Shown here one piece after another: positions 1-5,691 of a stretch of DNA of 7,607 nucleotides. The position numbers and the translations under genes were made by a program. Every line of letters starts with the position of its first letter. Position 1 is the stretch's first letter. The DNA lies in contig JACMKL010000347.1 of the NCBI GenBank assembly GCA_014380105.1, positions 1-7,607 on the forward strand, in the 5' to 3' direction. The stretch is from Candidatus Melainabacteria bacterium. Lineage in GTDB: Bacteria; Cyanobacteriota; Vampirovibrionia; Obscuribacterales; Obscuribacteraceae. The notes beneath the pieces are model-generated. The model was given only the letters and a program-made list of their open reading frames with translations, had not been told where the DNA came from and ran no database searches.

Positions 1-2
1 AT

Positions 3-365
3 GTTGCGTTCCTTTCCGGCGCAGCCAGCGCACCAACACCAATGAATGACTTCGCTCCAAAAGCACCAACAACCGCATGGTTGCCAGAGAATCACACCAA
101 TCAACCACTGGAACTGAGCCGCTCGATTGCTCCAATGCCTGCAAGATTGCCAGAAGGTTTGGACAAGAATGCAGAGAAAGACCAAGTAATCGTCTCGTTC
201 GAAAGCACAATCCAAAACCTGACCAGTTCAGGCGCTTCGTATGAAGTTGTGCAGTCCGTAGTCGACAACTATCGCGACTACATGCGCTACACAAATAGCC
301 AGAACAAAGCAGTAACTTCAAATGAAGCAAATGCACCACACGCCTGGACCACTATGAACGTCTAA
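3..365 (+). CDS. C-terminal part of an unidentified protein (5' end outside window)
   Basis: The reading frame is open from the first bases of the window and ends at a TAA at 363-365, so this is probably the last 120 or so residues of a longer protein. The first ATG in frame is at 42, but the bases before it (caccaacacca) hold no Shine-Dalgarno site, so a true start there is less likely. The visible part begins with an Ala/Pro/Thr-rich, probably disordered stretch. A short polar segment follows with helical potential (around SFESTIQNL and YEVVQSVVDNYRDYM), and then a polar tail. I see no signal peptide, membrane segment or recognisable catalytic motif, and I cannot assign a function. Base composition resembles the lysozyme gene 101 bases downstream on the same strand. 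I see no convincing terminator between the two, so they could be co-transcribed. Confidence 0.6.
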   Translation, partial: VAFLSGAASAPTPMNDFAPKAPTTAWLPENHTNQPLELSRSIAPMPARLPEGLDKNAEKDQVIVSFESTIQNLTSSGASYEVVQSVVDNYRDYMRYTNSQNKAVTSNEANAPHAWTTMNV

Positions 366-466
366 CAAAAGTCAGCCCACGGCAAGACCGCCCAGCGTTT
401 TGCAGTTTCATAACAAACTTTCGATATGACTATGCTCACGCAGAAATCAAATCTAGGTTTTAAAAA

Positions 467-1522
467 ATGGGCGACGTTAGAGAATCAGAAGCGATAGTTG
501 GTGAGAAACCTTCAACACGGGCGAATTTTGATGGACAGAAAGAATTTCAAGAAAATCGTCCACTATTCAAGCTGTGTATCGGGGGAGACGATAATCTTCC
601 ATCCTTGTCGATCTTCAATACTGAAAAATCTTACAGCGGAAAAAATGGCAGCGTCAGTTTCGACGAAAATGGCACAGTGTCAATCTATAGAAACTGCAGC
701 AAAGCTTTTTACTACGGTCCAGATGAGCGGGAAAGTTTCGTCTGGTCCGTGGGGAAAAACCAATCAACTCTGAGCGAAATTAAAATCAATGAAACCGGTC
801 ACACCATACGCTTCAACGCTTTGAGTCGCAACTGGCAGACTTTTGATACAAACGGAAAATTGCAGGGTCAATCGGATTTCCATGACGCCACTTTCACAGT
901 CAGCGGTGTGAAAATCACCTTACCGTTGGCGGGAGCCATCACACCTGAGCGCCTTGATAACGAATATCAAAAATTGCGGTCAATATTTTTAGAACAAAAT
1001 TACGACTCTCTGCCTTTTAATGAGGGCGAGCTAGAGAAAGTAATGAGCAGCTTAAAAGAGAAGGAGGGCTTTGAAAAAACCGCCTATCGTGACACCGAAA
1101 ATCTGCTCACGATAGGCTTTGGCACAAATTTGCAAGCCAAAGGTTCAAAAGAGCTTTTGGCAGCAGCCGGTATAAATAGCGATGAGATTATCGCGAGGGA
1201 AAATACTGATACGCCTGTCGTTTTAACTGACACGCAGTCAGAGACTCTACTGCGCATAACTACTCTGCGAGCCCTCTTCGACTGCCGCAAAAGTTTTCCA
1301 GGTTTTGATAGTCAACCGGAAAACGTCCGAAAAGTTTTGATTGACATGATGTTCAATATGGGTCCAGAAAGTTTTTCAACTTTTGCCGATTTCAAAAAAT
1401 GCATTCAAGCTAGAAACTACAGAGGGGCAGCGGACTGCATAAAAGGAACCAAGTATGCCCGACAAGTAAAGGGACGTGCAGTTGAAAACGCTGAAATGCT
1501 GAGGGCTGAAGCCTCTAAGTAA
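467..1522 (+). CDS. GH24 (T4-type) lysozyme with unclassified N-terminal domain
   Basis: The protein has 351 residues. The C-terminal part (about 188-347) is a T4-lysozyme-type GH24 muramidase, which cleaves the MurNAc-GlcNAc bond of peptidoglycan. Glu200 (KEGF), Asp209 (YRDTEN) and Thr215 (TIGFGT) are spaced exactly as the T4 catalytic triad Glu11/Asp20/Thr26. The later segments VLIDMMFNMGP and KGRAVENAEML match the family's second lobe. The first 185 residues belong to no family I recognise; residues 45-155 look beta-rich, with repeated Gly-Asn/Asp turns (SFDENGTVSIY, TFDTNGKLQG). No Sec or Tat signal or membrane segment is visible, so export would need a holin-like, lytic or specialised route. 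The ATG at 467 follows a weak AGG nine bases upstream. A phage endolysin origin is possible, but the extra N-terminus and lack of phage structural genes nearby argue for a cellular hydrolase. The catalytic assignment is firm; the biological role is not. Confidence 0.93.
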   Translation: MGDVRESEAIVGEKPSTRANFDGQKEFQENRPLFKLCIGGDDNLPSLSIFNTEKSYSGKNGSVSFDENGTVSIYRNCSKAFYYGPDERESFVWSVGKNQSTLSEIKINETGHTIRFNALSRNWQTFDTNGKLQGQSDFHDATFTVSGVKITLPLAGAITPERLDNEYQKLRSIFLEQNYDSLPFNEGELEKVMSSLKEKEGFEKTAYRDTENLLTIGFGTNLQAKGSKELLAAAGINSDEIIARENTDTPVVLTDTQSETLLRITTLRALFDCRKSFPGFDSQPENVRKVLIDMMFNMGPESFSTFADFKKCIQARNYRGAADCIKGTKYARQVKGRAVENAEMLRAEASK

Positions 1523-1557
1523 TATCTTTTCTACCGACTTTGGAACCTCTGGCAACC

Positions 1558-1607
1558 TGAGCCGTCTCACTTCACGAACGGACCGCAAGCGGACCGAGAA
1601 TGGCTCA
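1558..1607 (+). other. Stem-loop between the lysozyme and the small charged gene
   Basis: TGAGCCGTCTC at 1558-1568 pairs with 1596-1607 (gagaatggctca), giving 11 pairs including one G.U, with one or two unpaired A residues. The loop holds a small ccgc-aa-gcgg inverted repeat inside a direct repeat of CGGACCG. No T-run follows, so it does not look like an intrinsic terminator. It sits just upstream of the ribosome binding region of the GTG-started gene at 1625 and could act as an mRNA processing or stability element. Confidence 0.4.
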
Positions 1608-1624
1608 TTAGAGAGAGTAAAATC

Positions 1625-1843
1625 GTGAAAACAAATACTAATACCGAAACCGAAAACGAAACAGACGTTACAGGCAGAGGTGATGAACTGAAGCCTGCAG
1701 AAAATCTAAAAGATGCTGCGGAAGTTTTAGAGGCTCAGAATTTGCACTCTATCGCCAACAAAGCGAAGAAGAAGGCTCGTGCGATTGTTGGCACAGAGCT
1801 CAATGAATTGGACGGATTTCCAAACAGTAATCCTCCTCAGTAG
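1625..1843 (+). CDS. Small charged hypothetical protein, 72 aa
   Basis: This frame starts with GTG at 1625 and ends with TAG at 1841-1843. A purine-rich GAGAG seven bases before the GTG could serve as a partial Shine-Dalgarno site. The protein starts with a Thr/Glu/Asn-rich disordered stretch (residues 1-25). A predicted amphipathic helix with a Lys/Ala cluster follows (IANKAKKKARAIVG, about 43-56), and then a Pro/Asn-rich tail. There is no signal peptide or known motif. It lies 102 bases after the lysozyme on the same strand, and a strong terminator hairpin begins about 50 bases after its stop, which fits a role as last gene of that transcript. A six-pair hairpin (1854-1872) lies in between. 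No function can be assigned. It could also be a chance open frame, since the start codon is non-standard and the protein is short. Confidence 0.5.
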   Translation: MKTNTNTETENETDVTGRGDELKPAENLKDAAEVLEAQNLHSIANKAKKKARAIVGTELNELDGFPNSNPPQ

Positions 1844-1891
1844 CCCGGCCCTAATACTACTCCGACTAGTATAAACAGCTTTTAGAAAACG

Positions 1892-1938
1892 GGGAGAGAA
1901 GAGTAGCCTTGGGGGCTGCTCCTCTCTTCCGAATTTTT
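1892..1938. terminator. Intrinsic terminator between convergent genes
   Basis: Bases 1892-1908 pair with 1914-1930 around a TTGGG loop: 17 positions with two G.U wobbles and one A.C mismatch in the + strand RNA. TTTTT follows at 1934-1938. The + strand copy ends the transcript from the left-hand genes. In the other direction the same stem is followed by GTTTTC, so it may also stop the minus-strand gene ending at 1951, which is 12 bases away. Confidence 0.88.
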
Positions 1939-1950
1939 GTAGCTCAAATT

Positions 1951-2466
1951 CTAATTCTGCCTCATGTTGGTGCCGGTCGCGGTGCTGAAGAAGGCATTTG
2001 CGATGCGTTCGTCGAGGCGCGCGATGACGATGTTGACCTGAGCTGCATTGCCTTCGTGAGCGGCAGCAGTATCAGAGAGCTGCTGAATCTGAAAACGCAT
2101 CACTTCAGCGTGCGAGTTCAAATCGCTGATGTCGAGGCCGATGTTCGTCATCATCGGAAGAACTTCTTCCATCCGCTTGAGTGAGTCTTCCTCGCGCGCC
2201 TTTTGTTGGAGACACACGTCAGCGTAACGCTGTTGACGCGTGGCGATGCCCATCAGAAAACTGAGGGCGTAAACCAGATAGGTTCGGCTGTCGGGGACAC
2301 CTTTCTGATGATTGGCGTCGTCCTGCATGACCCATTCGCCGACCGTTTCCAGGTCGAAGCTGCCATGTCTTGCCGTAGCTGTGACCAGCGGATGCGTGAC
2401 CTGATGGTACGGCGCAACACTGATCCGCAAGGGCTCTGGCGATGAATTCGAAGTTGCTGTTTGCAT
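1951..2466 (-). CDS. Hypothetical helical protein, 171 aa
   Basis: I do not recognise this protein. It starts MQTATSNSS, with a polar tail of about 15 residues. A mixed region follows, including a hydrophobic stretch at about 60-72 (TYLVYALSFLMGIA) that is too short and interrupted to call a membrane span with confidence. The second half (about 75-160) is Glu/Arg/Gln-rich with helical and possible coiled-coil character (REEDSLKRMEEVLPMM, RFQIQQLSD). The start at 2466 is preferred to an in-frame ATG four codons upstream, because GGAGG lies five bases before 2466 and overlaps the upstream ATG, which has no good site of its own. It is the last gene of the minus-strand block, 95 bases after its neighbour, and ends just before the terminator hairpin. 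Clean coding features make it a real gene; its function is unknown. Confidence 0.82.
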   Translation of the reverse strand: MQTATSNSSPEPLRISVAPYHQVTHPLVTATARHGSFDLETVGEWVMQDDANHQKGVPDSRTYLVYALSFLMGIATRQQRYADVCLQQKAREEDSLKRMEEVLPMMTNIGLDISDLNSHAEVMRFQIQQLSDTAAAHEGNAAQVNIVIARLDERIANAFFSTATGTNMRQN

Positions 2467-2471
2467 TTCGT

Positions 2472-2476
2472 CCTCC
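2472..2476 (-). promoter_or_regulatory. Ribosome binding site that decides the 2466 start
   Basis: On the minus strand GGAGG lies five bases before the ATG at 2466-2464. The alternative in-frame ATG at 2478-2476 overlaps this site and is preceded only by a weak GAGAA, so the downstream ATG is the better start. Confidence 0.75.
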
Positions 2477-2561
2477 ATTTCTCAATGCAGCAAATGCGGC
2501 ACGAAAGAAAGCTCCGGACGCAGAGAATCCGCGCCCGGAATTGAACTAGATTGAAGGGAGA

Positions 2562-2804
2562 CTACTTACGCATCAAGCGCAAATAGTCCGGCGTGGCAGG
2601 GGTGATGTGCTGCTTCCCGTCCTTCCGAAAGGTAGCAGCGTTGCTGACCTCGCGAATGTCGGGCAGAACCAGACCGTCGAATGCGGAAGTCATGGACTCG
2701 CGAATCATACGGCGCTGACGGCGATTGGCGCGCCGCTTGTCCTGCTTTTCACTCTCGGCAAAAGAGTTGCCGGTGAAGGGCGAATAGCGATAGGACCTGC
2801 TCAT
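2562..2804 (-). CDS. Small basic MSRSYR-type hypothetical protein, 80 aa
   Basis: The protein begins MSRSYRYSPFTGNS. A strongly basic segment follows (KQDKRRANRRQRRMIRE, about residues 20-36), and the C-terminus ends with a short DYLRLMRK stretch. I recall small proteins of this general MSRSY(R/K)...P...G...K.DKR.ANR..RR pattern in many bacteria and phages, without a characterised function. The Arg-rich helix would suit nucleic-acid or ribosome contact, but that is inference only. AAAGG lies nine bases upstream of the ATG at 2804. A longer frame from 2858 has no Shine-Dalgarno site and adds a segment unlike the rest, so it is not used. The stop is TAG at 2564-2562. The gene is 112 bases after the gene ending at 2917 and 95 bases before the next one, so shared transcription is possible. 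Confidence 0.8.
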   Translation of the reverse strand: MSRSYRYSPFTGNSFAESEKQDKRRANRRQRRMIRESMTSAFDGLVLPDIREVSNAATFRKDGKQHITPATPDYLRLMRK

Positions 2805-2870
2805 TTTCTGTAGCCTTTGTGCTTTTGCTAGCCGAAACTGAATACTCGGACGTAGCATTGATTGTTTTTA

Positions 2871-2893
2871 TGCTTCCTCCCGAAGGGAAAGCA
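2871..2893 (-). other. Hairpin between two minus-strand genes
   Basis: Read on the minus strand, TGCTT-T-CCC pairs with GGG-A-(GG)-AAGCA around a TTC loop: nine pairs with a two-base bulge. The bases after it are A-rich (TAAAAAC) rather than T-rich, so it is not a standard terminator in this direction. It may stabilise or process the mRNA between the genes at 2917-3252 and 2562-2804. Confidence 0.4.
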
Positions 2894-2916
2894 CACTGTT
2901 TTCTTGCTGCGGATAA

Positions 2917-3252
2917 TCAGGCGAACAAGTCGTGGGTGCGAACCCAGAACGTCTTCATGTTGCCGCAGTAGGTCGGGTAAATCTCCCAACCGTCTTCCTT
3001 GACGAGCTCGACGGCGCGGCCAATCTGCTCCTTCGTGAATTCCTCGGGCATCGAAACGCGCTGAGTGGGGCACGAGACGAGGTCCGCGGCGAACGAACGA
3101 CCGTATTCAGCCTTGATGTAGGCGACGAGCGCTTCGACACTTTTCAGGAACGGATCGACCGTTTCACCGTCGCGCGTGACAAGCCGAGGGGCCTGACGCG
3201 GGGCGGTGAGATGCGGGGCATCGTTCCTGGCGATGATTGACAGTGCGGGCAT
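2917..3252 (-). CDS. Hypothetical protein, 111 aa
   Basis: I do not recognise a family. The protein starts MPALSIIARNDAPHL and continues with a Pro/Arg-rich linker. A compact alpha/beta-looking domain follows: a helix around FLKSVEALVAYIKAEYG (about 39-55), a helix around EEFTKEQIGRAVELVKEDG, then a probable strand region (WEIYPTYCGNMKTFWVRTHDLF) to the end. There is no signal peptide. AAGGA lies eight bases before the ATG at 3252, which fixes the start. The same frame runs upstream to 3315, but that extension is Arg/Cys-rich and has no better start site. The gene follows the terminator of the lipoprotein gene, so it should have its own promoter in 3253-3344; I could not pick a convincing one. 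G+C is high here (38 of 60 in bases 3001-3060). Confidence 0.82.
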   Translation of the reverse strand: MPALSIIARNDAPHLTAPRQAPRLVTRDGETVDPFLKSVEALVAYIKAEYGRSFAADLVSCPTQRVSMPEEFTKEQIGRAVELVKEDGWEIYPTYCGNMKTFWVRTHDLFA

Positions 3253-3320
3253 TGGAAATATCCTTCTCCTCGAAGCGCAGCGTTCTGTTCTGCCGCGCCG
3301 TATCTGCGTTTTCATTTTGG

Positions 3321-3340
3321 AGGTGGATTTGCATCCATCT
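3321..3340. other. Short hairpin with TTGC loop beside the terminator
   Basis: AGGTGGAT at 3321-3328 pairs with ATCCATCT at 3333-3340 around TTGC, with one G.T position. It lies 14 bases from the terminator hairpin at 3355-3378, which has the same TTGC loop on the + strand. It falls in the leader of the minus-strand gene starting at 3252. Its role is unknown. Confidence 0.35.
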
Positions 3341-3344
3341 TCCG

Positions 3345-3378
3345 GCGAAAAGAAGACGCAGGCATTGCTGCCTGCGTC
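3345..3378 (-). terminator. Intrinsic terminator after the lipoprotein gene
   Basis: GACGCAGGCA at 3355-3364 and TGCCTGCGTC at 3369-3378 form a perfect ten-pair GC-rich stem with a four-base loop. On the minus strand it is followed at once by a T-rich tail (TTCTTTTCG). It lies 48 bases after the stop of the lipoprotein gene and should end that transcript. Confidence 0.85.
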
Positions 3379-3426
3379 CCCACTAACTACGCACTAGCAA
3401 ATGCCAGCGCGTTTGCGCTTCCGTGA

Positions 3427-3840
3427 TTAGCGGCAGCGACGGTCCATGCGCCAGTTGTGGCGGCAGTACTGCTCCCAGCGCTGCTGCTCGATATGCTGAC
3501 GACGGATCTCCTGCTGCTGACGCTCCCACGCCTGGCGACGCTCCCATTCCTGGCGGCGCTGCCAATCGCTATTCCCACCGCAACCACCGTTGCAGCGGTT
3601 GTCGTAGCCACCGCGCGGGTAGTTGCCATGCTGGTGACCTTGTTGCTGGTCGCCGGCGTTGCCGATCAGGCCGCCGATGGCACCGCCGATGATGGCGCCG
3701 GCAGCGGGGTTGTCGCGGTTGAGGATTGCTCCTCCGATGGCGCCAACACCGATGCCGGTGGTGGTGTTCGGACCCAGCTGCATGCCTGCGCAGCCGGAGA
3801 GGAGGACGGCGAGCATGCCGACGAAGATGATACGGATCAT
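3427..3840 (-). CDS. Glycine-zipper lipoprotein with Trp/Arg/Gln repeat tail, 137 aa
   Basis: The start at 3840 has AAGGA nine bases upstream. Residues 1-16 are a short lipoprotein signal (MIRIIFVGMLAVLLSG) ending in lipobox LSGC, so Cys17 should be lipidated and the protein anchored to the outer or cytoplasmic membrane. Residues 29-61 form a glycine-zipper segment (GIGVGAIGGAIL, then AIIGGAIGGLIGN), like the two-helix zipper of the Rickettsia 17-kDa antigen and SlyB families. A Gly/His/Asn/Cys-rich linker follows with CNGGC at 83-87. The tail from 92 is built of hexapeptide units W(Q/E)R(R/Q)Q(E/A/Q) starting at Trp93, Trp99 and Trp105, and ends with two more Trp and Cys126 and Cys136. Four non-lipid cysteines could form disulfides. 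The protein is probably envelope-located and may help envelope stability. The gene has its own terminator and is likely monocistronic. A longer frame upstream of 3840 is rejected because the signal peptide begins here. Confidence 0.9.
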   Translation of the reverse strand: MIRIIFVGMLAVLLSGCAGMQLGPNTTTGIGVGAIGGAILNRDNPAAGAIIGGAIGGLIGNAGDQQQGHQHGNYPRGGYDNRCNGGCGGNSDWQRRQEWERRQAWERQQQEIRRQHIEQQRWEQYCRHNWRMDRRCR

Positions 3841-3871
3841 GGTGTGTTTTCCTTGGGAAAAATGGTTGTTG

Positions 3872-3917
3872 GTGAAGCCAAACTTCACGACACGCGAGGC
3901 GGATGAAGCAAGCCGCC
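3872..3917 (-). other. Two tandem hairpins upstream of the lipoprotein gene
   Basis: GTGAAG (3872-3877) and CTTCAC (3883-3888) form a perfect six-pair hairpin. GGCGG (3898-3902) and CCGCC (3913-3917) form a five-pair one. Both lie 32-77 bases before the ATG at 3840 on the minus strand, so they would be in the mRNA leader or in the promoter. I cannot pick a clear promoter here. Confidence 0.4.
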
Positions 3918-3994
3918 AGGCAAGTTGGTGACGCGTGCCGAAAGCTCGCATCAGAAGACGTCCTGCGCACCACAGGCAAGTTCGTCAGGACCGG

Positions 3995-4025
3995 AACGAA
4001 ACACAGGTTTTGCCCGCGTTTCGTT
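3995..4025. repeat. Perfect inverted repeat downstream of the 157-aa gene
   Basis: AACGAAAC at 3995-4002 and GTTTCGTT at 4018-4025 are perfect eight-base inverted repeats around a 15-base loop. It starts 29 bases beyond the stop of the minus-strand gene ending at 4055. No clean T-run follows the stem, so it may be a weak terminator, a 3' stabiliser or a binding site. Confidence 0.45.
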
Positions 4026-4054
4026 TGGATTTGCCAGTCAGACTTGTGGTCGAA

Positions 4055-4528
4055 CTAGCCGACGGGAGTGAAGGTGACTTCCTTCCCGTCGTAGCGAAGA
4101 GCCAGAGGGCGAACCGCATCCGCGTCGCGCAGGGTGTGAACATGCGGAAACGCGGTCACCGATTCTCCCGGCGCCAGAACGACGACGCGGCACACGTTGG
4201 AATAACGCGGCCTAATCGGCGACTGTTCTGGAGAGAAGCGGAAGTCGAAGCCGCCGGTCGGAATCACGATGAATGCACACCGCGCCCGCTCGCCGTCTTT
4301 GTCTTCCACACCCTTGGTCGGCACCAAAACCAGACCACCGAGCCCATCGAGCTTGTAGTCCACCTCAAAGACGCGACCTTCGCGCTCGCTTGCGGTGGCA
4401 AGCTCGGGAGAGACGGTGATGTAAGGACGATTGGTGCCACCGACCAAAACGAAGGCAGTGCCGTCCATGCCCTTCCATGCGATTGCTGCGTCCACTTGTC
4501 CTACGTCACGTACACGGAATGCTTTCAT
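4055..4528 (-). CDS. Hypothetical beta-rich protein, 157 aa
   Basis: I do not recognise a family. The protein starts MKAFRVRDVGQVDAAIAW and is rich in Val, Gly, Phe and Pro with alternating hydrophobic residues throughout (TAFVLVGGTN, LGGLVLVPTKG, CAFIVIPTGGFDFRF, VCRVVVLAPGESVTAF). That pattern points to a soluble, mainly beta fold. Long helices, membrane segments and a signal peptide are absent. AGGAG lies six bases before the ATG at 4528, one of the best ribosome binding sites in the window. The gene is 48 bases after the stop of the 211-aa gene, so the two probably share a transcript and perhaps a process. On the opposite strand a 401-codon open frame covers both genes. It is a by-product of their codon choice (no TTA, CTA or TCA codons in this register). 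Confidence 0.85.
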   Translation of the reverse strand: MKAFRVRDVGQVDAAIAWKGMDGTAFVLVGGTNRPYITVSPELATASEREGRVFEVDYKLDGLGGLVLVPTKGVEDKDGERARCAFIVIPTGGFDFRFSPEQSPIRPRYSNVCRVVVLAPGESVTAFPHVHTLRDADAVRPLALRYDGKEVTFTPVG

Positions 4529-4576
4529 GGTTTTCTCCTGAGAGAGTTAGACGATTACAGTTGGGGATTGACTCGC

Positions 4577-5212
4577 TTACTTGTCCTTGGGCGTCTGCGC
4601 GTAGGCACGATTTTTCTCGTCGTTGAAAACGAGGTCGTAACCGATGCGCGCGATTGCTTTGTTGGACAGGATGACGAGCGAAGTGACGGCGTCTGCCACC
4701 TGGTGAAGGCAGTTGTAGAGCGTCTCGACGTCTTCAGGTTTGTGCTTGGTTTGGCATGCCACGGTGGTAAAAGCGCGGTCGAGTTCTTCAACTCGCTTCA
4801 GAGCATCCGCGGTTGCATGCTGCACACCTTCACAACAATCGAAATCCACGAGCATTGCTGCAAGTGCTTCTGCCACCGAATCGGAGTATTCAACGACATG
4901 CGTCGCTTCCGAAACTTTGGACAACTCGGTAGATGCGTGTGTGACTTGCTTGACCTGCTCGGTGGCGTAGTCCAACCGACCAGAGAGATGCAAGCTGACA
5001 TTCATCAGACGAGACGTAGCAGCGGCAGCGCGAGGGTGAGTGCGGTTGAACGCAATCGTTCTCTGGCTGCTCAACTGCATTTCAAGAATGGTGAGTTGCG
5101 TGGTAGCGTCCTGAAGTGCCGCGTCGGCAGCTTTTTTTAGCGTGGTGAGACGTGCGACGTGGCGGGATGCGGAGGCATGGCGAGACTTCAAGACTTCAAT
5201 TTCGGTCTTCAT
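4577..5212 (-). CDS. Hypothetical all-helical, coiled-coil-like protein, 211 aa
   Basis: I do not recognise a family. Almost the whole length looks helical. Residues 1-55 have the heptad-like pattern of a coiled coil (MKTEIEVLKSRHASAS, LTTLKKAADAALQDATTQLT). Residues 70-200 hold further amphipathic helices (LDYATEQVKQVTHASTELSK, SDSVAEALAAMLVDF, ALKRVEELDRAFTTVA). A CC pair lies in VDFDCCEGVQ, and two further Cys are present. The C-terminus is short and polar (YAQTPKDK). No signal peptide or membrane span is seen. The start at 5212 has GGA seven bases upstream, a modest site. The gene is first of the minus-strand block; a bulged hairpin (5245-5267) lies in its leader or promoter region. It probably forms a transcript with the 157-aa gene 48 bases downstream. 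A structural, scaffold or partner-binding role fits the fold but is inference. Confidence 0.85.
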   Translation of the reverse strand: MKTEIEVLKSRHASASRHVARLTTLKKAADAALQDATTQLTILEMQLSSQRTIAFNRTHPRAAAATSRLMNVSLHLSGRLDYATEQVKQVTHASTELSKVSEATHVVEYSDSVAEALAAMLVDFDCCEGVQHATADALKRVEELDRAFTTVACQTKHKPEDVETLYNCLHQVADAVTSLVILSNKAIARIGYDLVFNDEKNRAYAQTPKDK

Positions 5213-5244
5213 AGTTTTTTCCAGGTGACGAACGTTTAGGAAGT

Positions 5245-5267
5245 GGCTCGCAAAAGCGTTTTGAGCC
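5245..5267 (-). other. Bulged hairpin upstream of the 211-aa gene
   Basis: GGCTC-(GC)-AAAA pairs with TTTT-GAGCC around GCG: nine pairs with a two-base bulge. It ends 32 bases before the ATG at 5212 on the minus strand and has no T-run after it. It could be a leader hairpin or an operator; I cannot tell which. Confidence 0.4.
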
Positions 5268-5452
5268 GGGAGTGGTTACAACAAACGACCTCTCTTCTTC
5301 GAACAAACACAACACGCCTATGCAGATCGCAGACCCACAGTACGAAAACCCAGCGATGCTCCCCTCCGCCGGTGGATAACCAGAAGAGAAAAGCAGGAAT
5401 TGCGCGAGGATATTGTCTGAAAGGGTTTTTTAGGTGTTGTGTAAGAGGGAGA

Positions 5453-5523
5453 AAAGAGGTGCTTTTAAATAATCAGATCTGGCCTTATCTACCTACGAAA
5501 CTTTTGTGTAGTACCACCTCTTT
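5453..5523. repeat. Long-range inverted repeat, 9-bp arms
   Basis: AAAGAGGTG at 5453-5461 and CACCTCTTT at 5515-5523 are perfect complements 53 bases apart. Inside lies a weaker inverted pair, CTAC at 5493 and GTAG further on, just before the right arm. Together these could fold as one branched structure of about 70 nucleotides. It has no gene on either strand. Confidence 0.4.
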
Positions 5524-5651
5524 ACATCTGGTCACAATGCCTATGCCCATTACCAGTCGGGCGATTGACGTTTTACAAAATGACAACGAGTTAGTCTAGC
5601 TAGCGCACGCTCTAAGATTGGGTTAACAATCGTCCGAAAAAACACCAAATT

Positions 5652-5677
5652 GAAAGACGGCCCTTAAGCCGCCTTTC
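5652..5677 (-). other. Ten-pair hairpin, possible minus-strand terminator
   Basis: GAAAGACGGC at 5652-5661 faces GCCGCCTTTC at 5668-5677 around CCTTAA. In minus-strand RNA all ten positions pair (one U.G); in + strand RNA one is an A.C mismatch. On the minus strand a T6 run follows, but only about nine bases after the stem, so it is an imperfect terminator at best. No minus-strand gene is visible upstream of it. Confidence 0.4.
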
Positions 5678-5691
5678 CCCTTCGCTTTAAC

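Noticed and set aside
3457..3906. A 149-codon + strand frame with an Ala/Leu/Val-rich, membrane-like product opposite the lipoprotein gene.
   Set aside because: Its hydrophobic stretches arise from antisense reading of the Arg/Gln-rich tail and glycine zipper. The minus-strand gene has a lipobox, a ribosome site and a terminator.
3935..5140. A 401-codon open frame on the + strand covering the 157- and 211-residue minus-strand genes.
   Set aside because: It is in exact codon register with both minus-strand genes, so it stays open only because those genes use no TTA, CTA or TCA codons. It has no good ribosome binding site, while the minus-strand genes have GGA and AGGAG sites and more natural proteins.
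1951..5212. A complete prophage.
   Set aside because: There is no terminase, portal, capsid, tail, integrase or repressor signature. A nearby GH24 lysozyme alone does not establish a phage origin.
5243..5599. A 118-codon + strand open frame in the gene-free region.
   Set aside because: No Shine-Dalgarno site precedes the ATG, and the product is Cys/Arg/Leu-rich without domain character. It overlaps several inverted repeats that look regulatory.
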